A model generated the notes under the pieces. That model saw only the letters and a list, made by a program, of their open reading frames with translations, made no database searches and was not told the origin of the DNA. This document shows positions 9,452 to 16,808 of a stretch of 64,000 nt of DNA, one piece after another. The position numbers were made by a program, and so were the translations under genes. Location of the stretch: assembly GCA_963790545.1 (NCBI GenBank), contig CAWBPA010000017.1:1054001-1118000 (forward strand), given 5' to 3'. The DNA is from DATBJG01 sp963790545. GTDB taxonomy: Bacteria; Acidobacteriota; Vicinamibacteria; Vicinamibacterales; JAMQPK01. The stretch's first letter is position 1. Each line of letters begins with the position of its first letter.

Positions 9452-10053
9452 GCGACCCTCGCCCGGATCATCGACAGGCCGCGCGCGAGTAGTCCACTCC
9501 AGTCGGGCCGACCCACAATCGCCAGCACTTCGACCGGCGAGGAAGGCGCAAGCTGGCGCTCTTTGATCGCCAACTGCCACCAGCCCACGTCGTGCCAGGC
9601 GCCGAGCTTGTACCCGACGCGCCGATACACGCCAAGAGGTTCGAACCCAACGGACTCGTGCAGCGCGACGCTCGCCGGATTTGGAAGACTGATTCCGGCG
9701 TATGCATTGAAGTATCCTTGCGCGCCCAGTATCCCAAACAGCGACACGTACAACCCCCGGCCGATGCCGTACCGCCGGAATTCGGGATGCACGTAGACGG
9801 ACGTATCGACGGACCATTGGTAGGCCGCGCGCACGCGATGCCGGGTCGCATACGCATAGCCTGCAATGTCGCCTCGCAGCTCGTAGACAAGCCAGGGATA
9901 GAAGACGACTGTTTCTTTGATCCGCTGACCCATTTCATTCGCGTCCGGCGGATCGATTTCAAACGAGATTGCCGTCGATTCCACGACAGGGCGATAGATG
10001 GCCGCGATGGCGGCAGCATCGGCATCAGTGGCAAGCCTGATGGTCGAACTCAT
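9448..10053 (-). CDS. GNAT acetyltransferase, phosphinothricin acetyltransferase-like
   Basis: 201 residues. IYRPVVESTAISFEIDPP and later YGIGRGLYVSLFGILGAQGYFNAYAGI in split form, plus LHESVGFEPLGVYRRVGYK, fit the Pat/Bar/YncA branch of GNATs acting on L-phosphinothricin, methionine sulfoximine or related amino acids. The ATG at 10053 overlaps the macrodomain stop as ATGA, making it part of a tightly coupled minus-strand operon. Compared with typical members (about 170 residues) it has a C-terminal tail ending SMIRARVA. Confidence 0.78.
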   Translation of the reverse strand: MSSTIRLATDADAAAIAAIYRPVVESTAISFEIDPPDANEMGQRIKETVVFYPWLVYELRGDIAGYAYATRHRVRAAYQWSVDTSVYVHPEFRRYGIGRGLYVSLFGILGAQGYFNAYAGISLPNPASVALHESVGFEPLGVYRRVGYKLGAWHDVGWWQLAIKERQLAPSSPVEVLAIVGRPDWSGLLARGLSMIRARVA

Positions 10054-10592
10054 CTTCGCCCCACACTTGGACCTTCGCCGATCGCCACGCCCTCTGCAAC
10101 ATAAGCCTCGAGAGCGATCGGATCGAAGCAGGCAAAGATCACGCGCTCGATAGCGCGCGTGGCCGCGAGTTCCTTGCGGATGGCGGAAACCGCGACACCT
10201 GTGGCCGCACGGAGCGGGTATCCATAAATGCCTGTACTGATTGCTGGAAAAGCAATGCTTCGAATGCCCGACGTTCGCGCAAGGTCGAGCGAGACACGAT
10301 ACGCTGATTCCAACAACTCTGATTCGTTGCTGCCGCCACCCTGCCACACGGGTCCCACCGCGTGAATGACGAACCGGGCCGGAAGCCGGAATCCAGGCGT
10401 GATACGCGCCTCGCCCGTCGGACACGGGCGCAATCGGGCACAGACCTCAGCAAGTTCGGGCCCCGCCGCTCGGTGTATCGCGCCGCACACCCCACCACCG
10501 GGCGCCAATGTGGTGTTCGCGGCGTTCACAATCGCATCGACCGTCAGCGTAGTGATATCGACGAGGCGAGCTTCAATGGACGGGTCGACCAT
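10050..10592 (-). CDS. Macro domain protein (MacroD/YmdB type, ADP-ribose deacylase-like)
   Basis: About 180 residues. DAIVNAANTTLAPGGGVCGA, a HRAAGPEL helix, GEARITPGFRLPARFVIHAVGP and FPAISTGIYGYP are the conserved ADP-ribose binding loops of MacroD-type macrodomains, which hydrolyse O-acetyl-ADP-ribose or remove ADP-ribose from proteins. It is open in frame with the upstream methyltransferase, but that link is an artefact of a one-base insertion. The proper start is ATG 10592 or the GTG at 10607, which overlaps the methyltransferase stop as GTGA. Confidence 0.82.
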   Translation of the reverse strand: MVDPSIEARLVDITTLTVDAIVNAANTTLAPGGGVCGAIHRAAGPELAEVCARLRPCPTGEARITPGFRLPARFVIHAVGPVWQGGGSNESELLESAYRVSLDLARTSGIRSIAFPAISTGIYGYPLRAATGVAVSAIRKELAATRAIERVIFACFDPIALEAYVAEGVAIGEGPSVGRR

Positions 10593-10603
10593 GTGACCCA
10601 CGA

Positions 10604-11363
10604 TCACTCCGGCCGACCGCACACGAAGATCTCGGTACTGACCAGGCTCGAGATCTGAATGGTTGATCGGCACCACTTTCGGATCGAACCCCACCTCGGA
10701 GAGCAGCCGGAGCCAGTCTCCGCGAGCGAAGAGACCTTCAACGTGTCGATCCCATTCCACGCGCGTCGACCCATCACGGTCGCGCAGGAGATACGCGTAG
10801 TCGACAACGTAAGAGTGATCCGAGGAATCCGGGTCCCACGTCCATTCGAGGTACCGCAGAGCCCGGCTTGCGCCGTCGTGGCCTCCGTGATCGGTGGACG
10901 CACGAAAGTTCTCGCGAACATGATCCGGTGCAAAGAGCGCTGCGCCACCAGGCTTACAATGAAGGTAGGCTGTTTCAATGGCCTTTTTGAGATCCGCCTC
11001 AGTGGTCATATAGACAATCGCGTCGTGGACGAAGACACCATCGAACTGTCGCCCCAATCGGACGGTGCGCATGTCGCCCTCGACATGTTCGCATTCAGGG
11101 TTCAAGGACCGGCTCACCTCGAGCATACCAGGGGAGGGATCGACCAGAACCATGCTGAACCGCGACTTGAGATGCGAGGCATTGTTACCCCCTCCGCTGC
11201 CGAGCTCCAGCACCGTGTGGCAGGGTCGTCTGCATGCGTCGAGAAGCGCTCGCTGATAGAACCCCGCTTCCTCCACGTACTCGTCGGGAGCGGACAGGAG
11301 CGGCCACCAGTCGGCCAGCTCTGTATAGAGTTTCGGGGTGGGTACCTTTTCTTCTGGGGACAT
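10604..11363 (-). CDS. Class I SAM-dependent methyltransferase, frameshifted near its end
   Basis: About 252 residues. Motif I VLELGSGGGNNA, the following VLVDPSPGML and EGDMRTVRLGRQFDGVFVHDA identify a class I methyltransferase; the substrate is unknown. Read as given, the frame continues through the macrodomain. Removing one base from GGTAC at 10634-10638 instead gives YEIFVCGRPE and a TGA at 10604-10606, a typical methyltransferase C-terminus, with the next gene starting on an overlapping GTG. I therefore annotate two genes. Confidence 0.78.
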
Positions 11364-11389
11364 CGGTGCTTGGTCTCAGAGACCCGTCG

Positions 11390-12100
11390 TCACCGCAGGT
11401 CTACGCGGCCCCGCGGACCGTTGACCGTCGCAATAAGAGTCGGTGTAGGGCCTGCCTGAACGCGAAGGTCGAGCCGAAGTGCAATCAGGAGGGCCTGCAC
11501 TCCTTTCACGTCAGGGTGCTCCGCACGCAAGTCGACGAGTGCCGCACCCTGAGCTGCCGTGGTGGCTGGGTGGGGAGTCTTTCCCCAATCGATAAAAAAG
11601 GGGGCGATCCCATCGGCCACGACCGTACGTGGATCGGTATAGCGCCAGGAGAGGAGGACGCCGTCTGATCGTCTTCGGCTTCCCGGAATAACCGGTCCCA
11701 GTTGTACCCCCTTCGCTCGAACCTCATTCGACCAGTGCTCGAGATTTGTCCCTTTGGCGGCCCACGTCACGAGCCTGGGTCCCTTCAGATCATCGATACC
11801 GAACGGCCGTGGTTGCGATGGTGTGGGTTGTTCCGGATCGGGGCCAATGATTTCCAGGTAGAGTCCCGGACCGAGTGACAGGAGAGCGTTCCTGGTTCCG
11901 CGCCCGGGATGTTGGCCGCCCGGTGTGGCACGCACTCCGATGAGTTTCTCGACACTGTCGATCCCAGGCTGCAAATCCGGCGTTGCATAGACCAAGTGAT
12001 CGATTCGAGTCAGAAGTTGAGTGTTCGGCGCTTGCGCTGACGGGTCCGTGACCACAACCACCAGGAGCGTGAGAGAGAGGGCGGTCTTCAGCTTGTTCAT
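11390..12100 (-). CDS. Secreted glyoxalase-like (VOC) domain protein
   Basis: About 236 residues from ATG 12100. A signal peptide (LKTALSLTLLVVVVTDPSAQA) precedes IDHLVYATPDLQPGIDSVE, the typical opening of the Glyoxalase_3-like VOC fold; ALLSLGPGLYLEIIGPDPEQ supplies the metal-binding Glu region. Enzymatic role unknown. It sits between the methyltransferase and a RidA gene on the same strand, 23 bp from the latter. Confidence 0.75.
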   Translation of the reverse strand: MNKLKTALSLTLLVVVVTDPSAQAPNTQLLTRIDHLVYATPDLQPGIDSVEKLIGVRATPGGQHPGRGTRNALLSLGPGLYLEIIGPDPEQPTPSQPRPFGIDDLKGPRLVTWAAKGTNLEHWSNEVRAKGVQLGPVIPGSRRRSDGVLLSWRYTDPRTVVADGIAPFFIDWGKTPHPATTAAQGAALVDLRAEHPDVKGVQALLIALRLDLRVQAGPTPTLIATVNGPRGRVDLR

Positions 12101-12123
12101 CGGAAACTCCATAGCCGCAGCCT

Positions 12124-12570
12124 TCAGTCCTTCACCTCGATGACCGCCTCAATCTCGACAGGAATCTGGTACGGAAGGGAACCCGCGCCCATTGACGTCC
12201 TCGCATGCCGACCGCGCTCGCCGAAGACACTGACGAACAAATCCGAGCAGCCATCGATGACTTCCGGGTGGTTGCGAAATTCTGGCGTCGCGTTCACCAG
12301 GCCCATGACCTTGACCACGCGTACGACCCTATCGAGGCTGCCCAGTTCACTCCGCATGACGGCGAGCAACTGCAATCCTACCTGGCGCGCGATTTCGTAT
12401 GCCTGCTTGGCAGACACTTCGGCCCCGACCTTCCCTATCGTTTCGTGCACTCCTTTCCCAGCGAGAAAAAGCAGATTCCCGGTCCGTACCGCATGGACGT
12501 AGTTCGCCGCAGGCGATGGTAGCGCGGGCAGCGTAATGCCGAGGGCTTGCAGTTGTTTTTCCGCAGACAT
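12124..12570 (-). CDS. RidA/YjgF-family reactive enamine deaminase
   Basis: 148 residues. FLAGKG at the N-terminal strand, GKVGAEVSAKQAYE, LDRVVRVVKVMGLVNATPEF and GERGRHARTSMGAGSLP match the larger YjgF-like branch; the Arg in GRHAR and the Glu in the C-terminal IPVEIEAVIEV are the residues used in imine/enamine hydrolysis. Probably cytosolic. It is preceded by the SDR gene with a 6-bp gap. Confidence 0.85.
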   Translation of the reverse strand: MSAEKQLQALGITLPALPSPAANYVHAVRTGNLLFLAGKGVHETIGKVGAEVSAKQAYEIARQVGLQLLAVMRSELGSLDRVVRVVKVMGLVNATPEFRNHPEVIDGCSDLFVSVFGERGRHARTSMGAGSLPYQIPVEIEAVIEVKD

Positions 12571-12576
12571 GAGCCC

Positions 12577-13647
12577 CTACTTTTTGCGCCGCCGCTGCTC
12601 GTCGCGCGCACGCTGTCGCGTGCTCCGGCGCAATGTCCCGACCTGCGGCAGCTGCGACATGAAACGAATGGTTCGTTTGGACAGCGTCTCCAGCCACTCG
12701 AGCTGTATCTGGGAACTGGTCCGGTACAAGTCCAGCAGAGACTGAGGGTGTCGTGAAAAATCAATATCAAGGGCTCCCCAATCAGGTCGCCTGCCGTCTT
12801 CATCCGTAAAGTCATATTCGCGGGCAAGTTCCCATGAGCTACACAGCTGGCCAGAGCGCCTGAGGATACTGCGGTCCGCCGCCAGAGCAGCGACAGCGCG
12901 TCCGACAAAGAGCGGCGACTCCGACTCGAGAAAATTCTTGTTGCTCTTGCCCGCTTGACGCCAGTTGGCCTCGGTCACCCCCATGCGCTCCAACATGGCT
13001 TCCGATCGGAGATAACCGGGCGTGATTGAGATGGCTGCCACGCCGTAAGGCTTCAGCTCCGCGGCCATGTTCAATGCGAGCCCCTTCAACGCCAGCTTCA
13101 CCGTCTGCGACAGTGGGTTGCCCCCAGCGGTGAGAATATCGTTCTCAGTCACCTCCACAATCAAGCCCCGGCGCCGCTTCATCATGATAGGAGCGGCCTG
13201 CTTGGACGTAATGATGTGCGAGAGCAGCGACTGCCGGAGAACAGCATCGCCGCTCGTCAGATTCGTCTTCCAGAACGAACACCACTGTCCCATCATCGGC
13301 TCCTCGCCCGCGATGCTGTTGACCAGAATATCCAGGCGGTCGTGCTCACGCGCGATTCGCCCGAACAGGGCTGCAACCTCGGGCTCGACCGTGTGATCGA
13401 CGCGAACCGCGACCGCAGTACCACCCGACGCCGTGATCATCTCGACGGTTTCATCGATAGTTTCGGGCCGCTTATAGGGCGAGGGATTCCCGCGAACACT
13501 GCGGCCGGTACAGTAGACCATCGCCCCGGCTTCGGCCAGCGCGCGAGCAATGCCTCGTCCCGCGCCACGCGTGGCACCAGCGACGACGGCGATGTGGGCG
13601 GTCAAGGGTTTGGCTGTTTTCAGAGGCGGAGGGTTCTGCGGTGGCAT
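12577..13647 (-). CDS. Short-chain dehydrogenase/reductase family protein with altered catalytic motif
   Basis: About 356 residues from ATG 13647, which has a strong GGAGGA Shine-Dalgarno four bases upstream. The NAD(P)-binding GATRGAGRGIA and LDILVNSIAGEE are intact. The YxxxK position reads SQTVK (within NPLSQTVKLALKG), so the catalytic Tyr appears replaced by Ser, as in some divergent SDRs. ITPGYLRSEAMLE follows. A basic, Arg-rich C-terminal tail (TRQRARDEQRRRKK) is unusual. The promoter region holds candidate TetR-type operators. Confidence 0.72.
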   Translation of the reverse strand: MPPQNPPPLKTAKPLTAHIAVVAGATRGAGRGIARALAEAGAMVYCTGRSVRGNPSPYKRPETIDETVEMITASGGTAVAVRVDHTVEPEVAALFGRIAREHDRLDILVNSIAGEEPMMGQWCSFWKTNLTSGDAVLRQSLLSHIITSKQAAPIMMKRRRGLIVEVTENDILTAGGNPLSQTVKLALKGLALNMAAELKPYGVAAISITPGYLRSEAMLERMGVTEANWRQAGKSNKNFLESESPLFVGRAVAALAADRSILRRSGQLCSSWELAREYDFTDEDGRRPDWGALDIDFSRHPQSLLDLYRTSSQIQLEWLETLSKRTIRFMSQLPQVGTLRRSTRQRARDEQRRRKK

Positions 13648-13675
13648 GGATCCTCCCGGCGGCCCAATTAAACGA

Positions 13676-13718
13676 ACGGTCATTCACATACGGTCGGTGA
13701 ATATAAACGGTCATTCAC
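13676..13718. promoter_or_regulatory. Candidate repressor operators upstream of the SDR gene
   Basis: Two identical 12-mers ACGGTCATTCAC (13676-13687 and 13707-13718) flank a GTGAAT half-site, giving two overlapping inverted pairs ATTCAC-N9-GTGAAT and GTGAAT-N10-ATTCAC. The word TGACCGT/ACGGTCA is common in TetR-family operators. The site lies 29-71 bp upstream of the SDR start. No TetR gene is in this window, so the regulator would act in trans. Confidence 0.5.
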
Positions 13719-13747
13719 TTTCCGTCAAGCCACCTGCCCATCCTCTT

Positions 13748-14290
13748 TCACGTCAGCTCGACACGTGGCCCCCGCTGCCGCAGCGCCAGCTCCGTGATAC
13801 GTGTCACGAACGGCCCTTTCGCCTCGGTGTACGCCTCCCTGTCGAAGCGATATTGCTTGGCCAGGCGCTGTTTGAGTTCCACGTACTCGGCAGCAATCTC
13901 GGGGTGCGCGCGCAGATAATCGCGAAAGGCAATCGGCGCAATCCACTGAGGACTTCCGAAGGGAACGAGATGAAGATGGTGGGTCCGAAACGCAAGGGAG
14001 GGCCTGCAGAACCAGTGTTCCAATTCCGGTTTGTACGGCGCATAGCCGTATCCCAGGTTCGCGAGCACGGCGATGGCCGGTCGTGAGGCTTCGAGTGTTT
14101 CGACGCCGGCCAGGACGTCTATCACCGGTTTCGCGGCAAGGCCGGTGATGGCAGTGCTGCCAATATGCTCGACCGGCCCCGCAAGCCATGGGCCGATCGC
14201 GGGCAGGAGCTTCTTCCGTTCCTCCTCGAACAACCGCGGCCATGATGGATCGTATGGAACAATTTCGACGGGCGCTTCAGGGGCAACCAT
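13748..14290 (-). CDS. GrpB/UPF0157 nucleotidyltransferase-superfamily protein
   Basis: 180 residues. IVPYDPSWPRLFEEE, VEHIGSTAITGLAAKPVIDV and RTHHLHLVPFGSPQW are the family signature; GrpB proteins share the polymerase-beta-like nucleotidyltransferase fold, often as the partner half of CoaE in some bacteria. The target nucleotide acceptor is unknown. Monocistronic position, divergent from the plus-strand genes that follow. Confidence 0.85.
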   Translation of the reverse strand: MVAPEAPVEIVPYDPSWPRLFEEERKKLLPAIGPWLAGPVEHIGSTAITGLAAKPVIDVLAGVETLEASRPAIAVLANLGYGYAPYKPELEHWFCRPSLAFRTHHLHLVPFGSPQWIAPIAFRDYLRAHPEIAAEYVELKQRLAKQYRFDREAYTEAKGPFVTRITELALRQRGPRVELT

Positions 14291-14399
14291 AGGGGACCAC
14301 TCTTATCATGCGACAGCGACGCAGTAGAATCGCAGAAAAACACCTTCGTGCGGACGAGTGCGGTTGTATGATGGCCTGGAACTTCCTGGAGGAATGCGG

Positions 14400-15302
14400 A
14401 TGAGGAACTGCCTGCGCTTGACGGTGTTGGCCTGGGTGCTGACGGTTGCATTCGGCACGGCACCGGCGTTCGGTCAGCAGACCGACCTCGCCGGCATGTG
14501 GTCGGCAACGCTGGGCAACCACGAAGAGCTCCCACTGCGCGGGGATCCGGGTGTGGAAGTCGGTGAATACGTCGGCATTCCCCTCAACGACGCCGCTCTC
14601 CAGCACGCAGAAAGCTGGACACCAACGATGCACTCGCTGCTCGAGTGGCAGGGACGTCCGCATCCAGTCACCTATGCGATGCGTGCGCCACGGCCGGACT
14701 TTCGCATGGGTCCCATCGTGGATCTCAAGAGCGAAAAGCTGATCGGCTACACGGTGACCGGTCTGTTCGGGAGAGCCGATCGCACAATCTGGCTCGACGG
14801 CCGCCCGCACCCGTCGAAGTACGCCGAGCACAAATGGCAGGGGTTCTCAACGGGCGAGTGGATTGGCGGCACGCTGAAAGTGACGACGACCCATATCAAA
14901 TACAGCTTCGTCCATCGGAATGGGATTCCGCTCAGCCCCTATGCGGTCATGACCGAGTACTACTGGCGCCACGGTGACCTGCTGACGCTCGCCATCATCG
15001 TCGAGGACCCGATTTACTTGACCGAACCGCTGGTACGCTCGTCAACGTTCAAGCTGGATCCGACGCTCACGATTCCGGCGGCGCTACCGTTCGAGATCAC
15101 CGAGGAACTCCCCTCGCTCCAGAGAGGACAGGTGCCAGCGTATCCGTTGGGGACGAAGCACACGGACTACGCACAACGAAACAGCCTGCCGTTCGAAACC
15201 TCGCAGGGTGGGGCCCATACGATGTATCCGGAATACGTGGAGCGACTCAAGCGGCTGACCAATCAGTCTGGCGCTGCGGTCACGAGTTCGACGGCCAGGT
15301 AA
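14400..15302 (+). CDS. Secreted protein of unknown function
   Basis: About 300 residues. The ATG at 14400 has GGAGG seven bases upstream; the ATG at 14394 is too close. A signal peptide (LRLTVLAWVLTVAFGTAPAFG) is followed by QQTDLAGMWSATL, and the body is rich in beta-type motifs (HKWQGFSTGEWIGGTLKV, VMTEYYWRHGDLLTLAIIVEDP). This resembles a group of exported Vicinamibacteria proteins without known role. It lies 4 bp before the MBL-fold gene, so the two are almost surely co-expressed and may act on the same envelope substrate. Confidence 0.6.
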   Translation: MRNCLRLTVLAWVLTVAFGTAPAFGQQTDLAGMWSATLGNHEELPLRGDPGVEVGEYVGIPLNDAALQHAESWTPTMHSLLEWQGRPHPVTYAMRAPRPDFRMGPIVDLKSEKLIGYTVTGLFGRADRTIWLDGRPHPSKYAEHKWQGFSTGEWIGGTLKVTTTHIKYSFVHRNGIPLSPYAVMTEYYWRHGDLLTLAIIVEDPIYLTEPLVRSSTFKLDPTLTIPAALPFEITEELPSLQRGQVPAYPLGTKHTDYAQRNSLPFETSQGGAHTMYPEYVERLKRLTNQSGAAVTSSTAR

Positions 15303-15306
15303 TCGG

Positions 15307-16323
15307 ATGACGAAACACTTCTCGCACCTGGCACTGGTTGGACTTGCTGTCGCGCTGTGGACGGCCGCAGCTGGGCAGCCGACCGCGCAACAGCGATTTC
15401 GTTCGGAGAAACCGGCCTACGACGACGGCAACGTGGAAGTGCTTCCCGTGCAGGGCAATGTCCATCTCGTTGCCGGATCGGGCGCCAATATCACCGTGCA
15501 GGTCGATCCAGACGGATTACTGTTGGTGGATTCGAGCGTCGCCGCAATGAGCGAGAAGGTGCTCGCCGCCATTCGCCGCATCTCCGACAAACCCATCCGG
15601 CACATCATCAACACGAACGCCGACGAGCACCACACGGGCGGCAACGAGGTACTGTCAAAAGCCGGGCGAAACATCCAGGCTGGCGTCGGGAGTCCGACTG
15701 GACGTGAACCGGAGCGCATTGAAGGTGCCCCTGTGATTGCCCATGAGAACGTCCTCCACCGAATGGGCGGTCTGCGGGGCGAGCCCGCACGGAAGCCCAA
15801 CGCCGTGTGGCCGCACGACACGTTCTTTACGGGCATGAAACAGGTCTACTTCGGGGGTGAAGTCGTCGAGATCCTGCATGTGCCGGCGGCCCATACCGAC
15901 GGCGACGTGATCGTCTGGTTCCGAAAGTCGGATGTGGTGGCGGCGGGCGACATCCTGTCGACGGTCGCATATCCGGCACCCGACCTCGCGCGCGGGGGAA
16001 GCCTGCAAGGCATCCTGGAAGGGCTCAACCGGATACTCGACATCACCGCGCCGGAATTCAACAATCAGGGCGGGACTCTTGTGATACCGGGCCATGGACG
16101 AATCTCCAACGAATCAGACGTCGCCGAATACCGTGACATGACGACGATCATTCGCGATCGGATTCAGGACATGATCGACAAAGGGATGACCATCGCGCAG
16201 GTCAAGGCCGCCAGGCCCACCAAGGACTATGACGGTATCTACTCGACGCCAACGTGGACAGGTGAGATGTTCGTGGAAACTGTCTACAAGGATCTGGCCC
16301 GGGGACGCCAACCACGAAGATAA
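15307..16323 (+). CDS. Secreted metallo-beta-lactamase-fold protein with altered zinc motif
   Basis: 338 residues with a signal peptide (LVGLAVALWTAAAGQPTAQQ). MBL-fold features: VDPDGLLLVDSSV, PIRHIINTNADEHHTGGN, VPAAHTDGDVIVW, VVAAGDILST and IPGHGR. In the first zinc motif HxHxDH, both leading His are Asn (NTNADEHHTGG), a variation seen in some quinoprotein-relay type MBL proteins. The fold is secure but catalytic zinc content is doubtful. The C-terminus VETVYKDLARG is duplicated in a fragment downstream (16547-16594). Confidence 0.72.
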   Translation: MTKHFSHLALVGLAVALWTAAAGQPTAQQRFRSEKPAYDDGNVEVLPVQGNVHLVAGSGANITVQVDPDGLLLVDSSVAAMSEKVLAAIRRISDKPIRHIINTNADEHHTGGNEVLSKAGRNIQAGVGSPTGREPERIEGAPVIAHENVLHRMGGLRGEPARKPNAVWPHDTFFTGMKQVYFGGEVVEILHVPAAHTDGDVIVWFRKSDVVAAGDILSTVAYPAPDLARGGSLQGILEGLNRILDITAPEFNNQGGTLVIPGHGRISNESDVAEYRDMTTIIRDRIQDMIDKGMTIAQVKAARPTKDYDGIYSTPTWTGEMFVETVYKDLARGRQPRR

Positions 16324-16481
16324 GTGCGATCAAACCACTAAGACACGAAGGACACGAAGGTAGGCGGGCGCGAACAGCTGGCGCCGTCCGCAGAGTCTTC
16401 ACACTTCCGGAAAACCTGCCTTACAAAGAACTCGTGGTTGAACCTTTCGTGGTTGCGGCAATTCACGCCTGATCCGATTTC

Positions 16482-16545
16482 TCAATAAAAATCGTGCGAC
16501 GGGGGTTGCACAGCGCCATCGGGCAGGCTCTGCACGCGCTCGGCT
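16482..16545 (-). pseudogene. Fragment matching the 3' end of dnaE2
   Basis: A 64-bp stretch is nearly identical to the last codons of dnaE2 (19635-19698), in the same orientation relative to its stop, and reads AERVQSLPDGAVQPPSHDFY before the stop, exactly as in the intact gene. It has only a few substitutions. There is no matching upstream gene body, so it is a relic of a duplicated or recombined mutasome end. Confidence 0.8.
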
Positions 16546-16546
16546 G

Positions 16547-16594
16547 TTCGTGGAAGCTGTCTACAAGGATCAGGCGCGGGCCAAGTCGCGCTAG
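16547..16594 (+). pseudogene. C-terminal fragment of an MBL-fold paralogue
   Basis: Reads FVEAVYKDQARAKSR and stop, parallel to the C-terminus FVETVYKDLARGRQPRR of the intact MBL-fold gene ending at 16323. It directly abuts the dnaE2 fragment. The differences show that it came from a divergent paralogue and was not a fresh tandem copy. Confidence 0.65.
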
Positions 16595-16808
16595 TTCGCA
16601 GCGCCTCCCTTCGCGGTCCAGACAACACCCCGCGGTTTACCTGAGCCAAGGTCCGGCAAACCACAAAGAGAGGGACAAACCACTAAGACGCGAAGGACAT
16701 GAAGGAGGGCGGGTGCGAACAGCTGACTCAGTCCGCTACCCTCCATTTGCGTTCGGAAGTGCGGAGAACTGACCCAACCACCGCTATAATCCCCCCGTTC
16801 CACCATCC

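Larger units (their letters stand above)
16324..16808. repeat. Gene-free mosaic of direct repeats and gene fragments
   Basis: No intact gene. Two copies of a roughly 49-bp direct repeat (16332-16380 and 16677-16725; start AACCACTAAGAC, end GCGAACAGCTG) bracket two gene fragments annotated separately. The first copy contains the 9-mer pair ACACGAAGG ACACGAAGG and is followed by TTCGTGG words in opposite orientation. The structure suggests recombination between repeats that deleted most of one or more genes. Confidence 0.65.
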
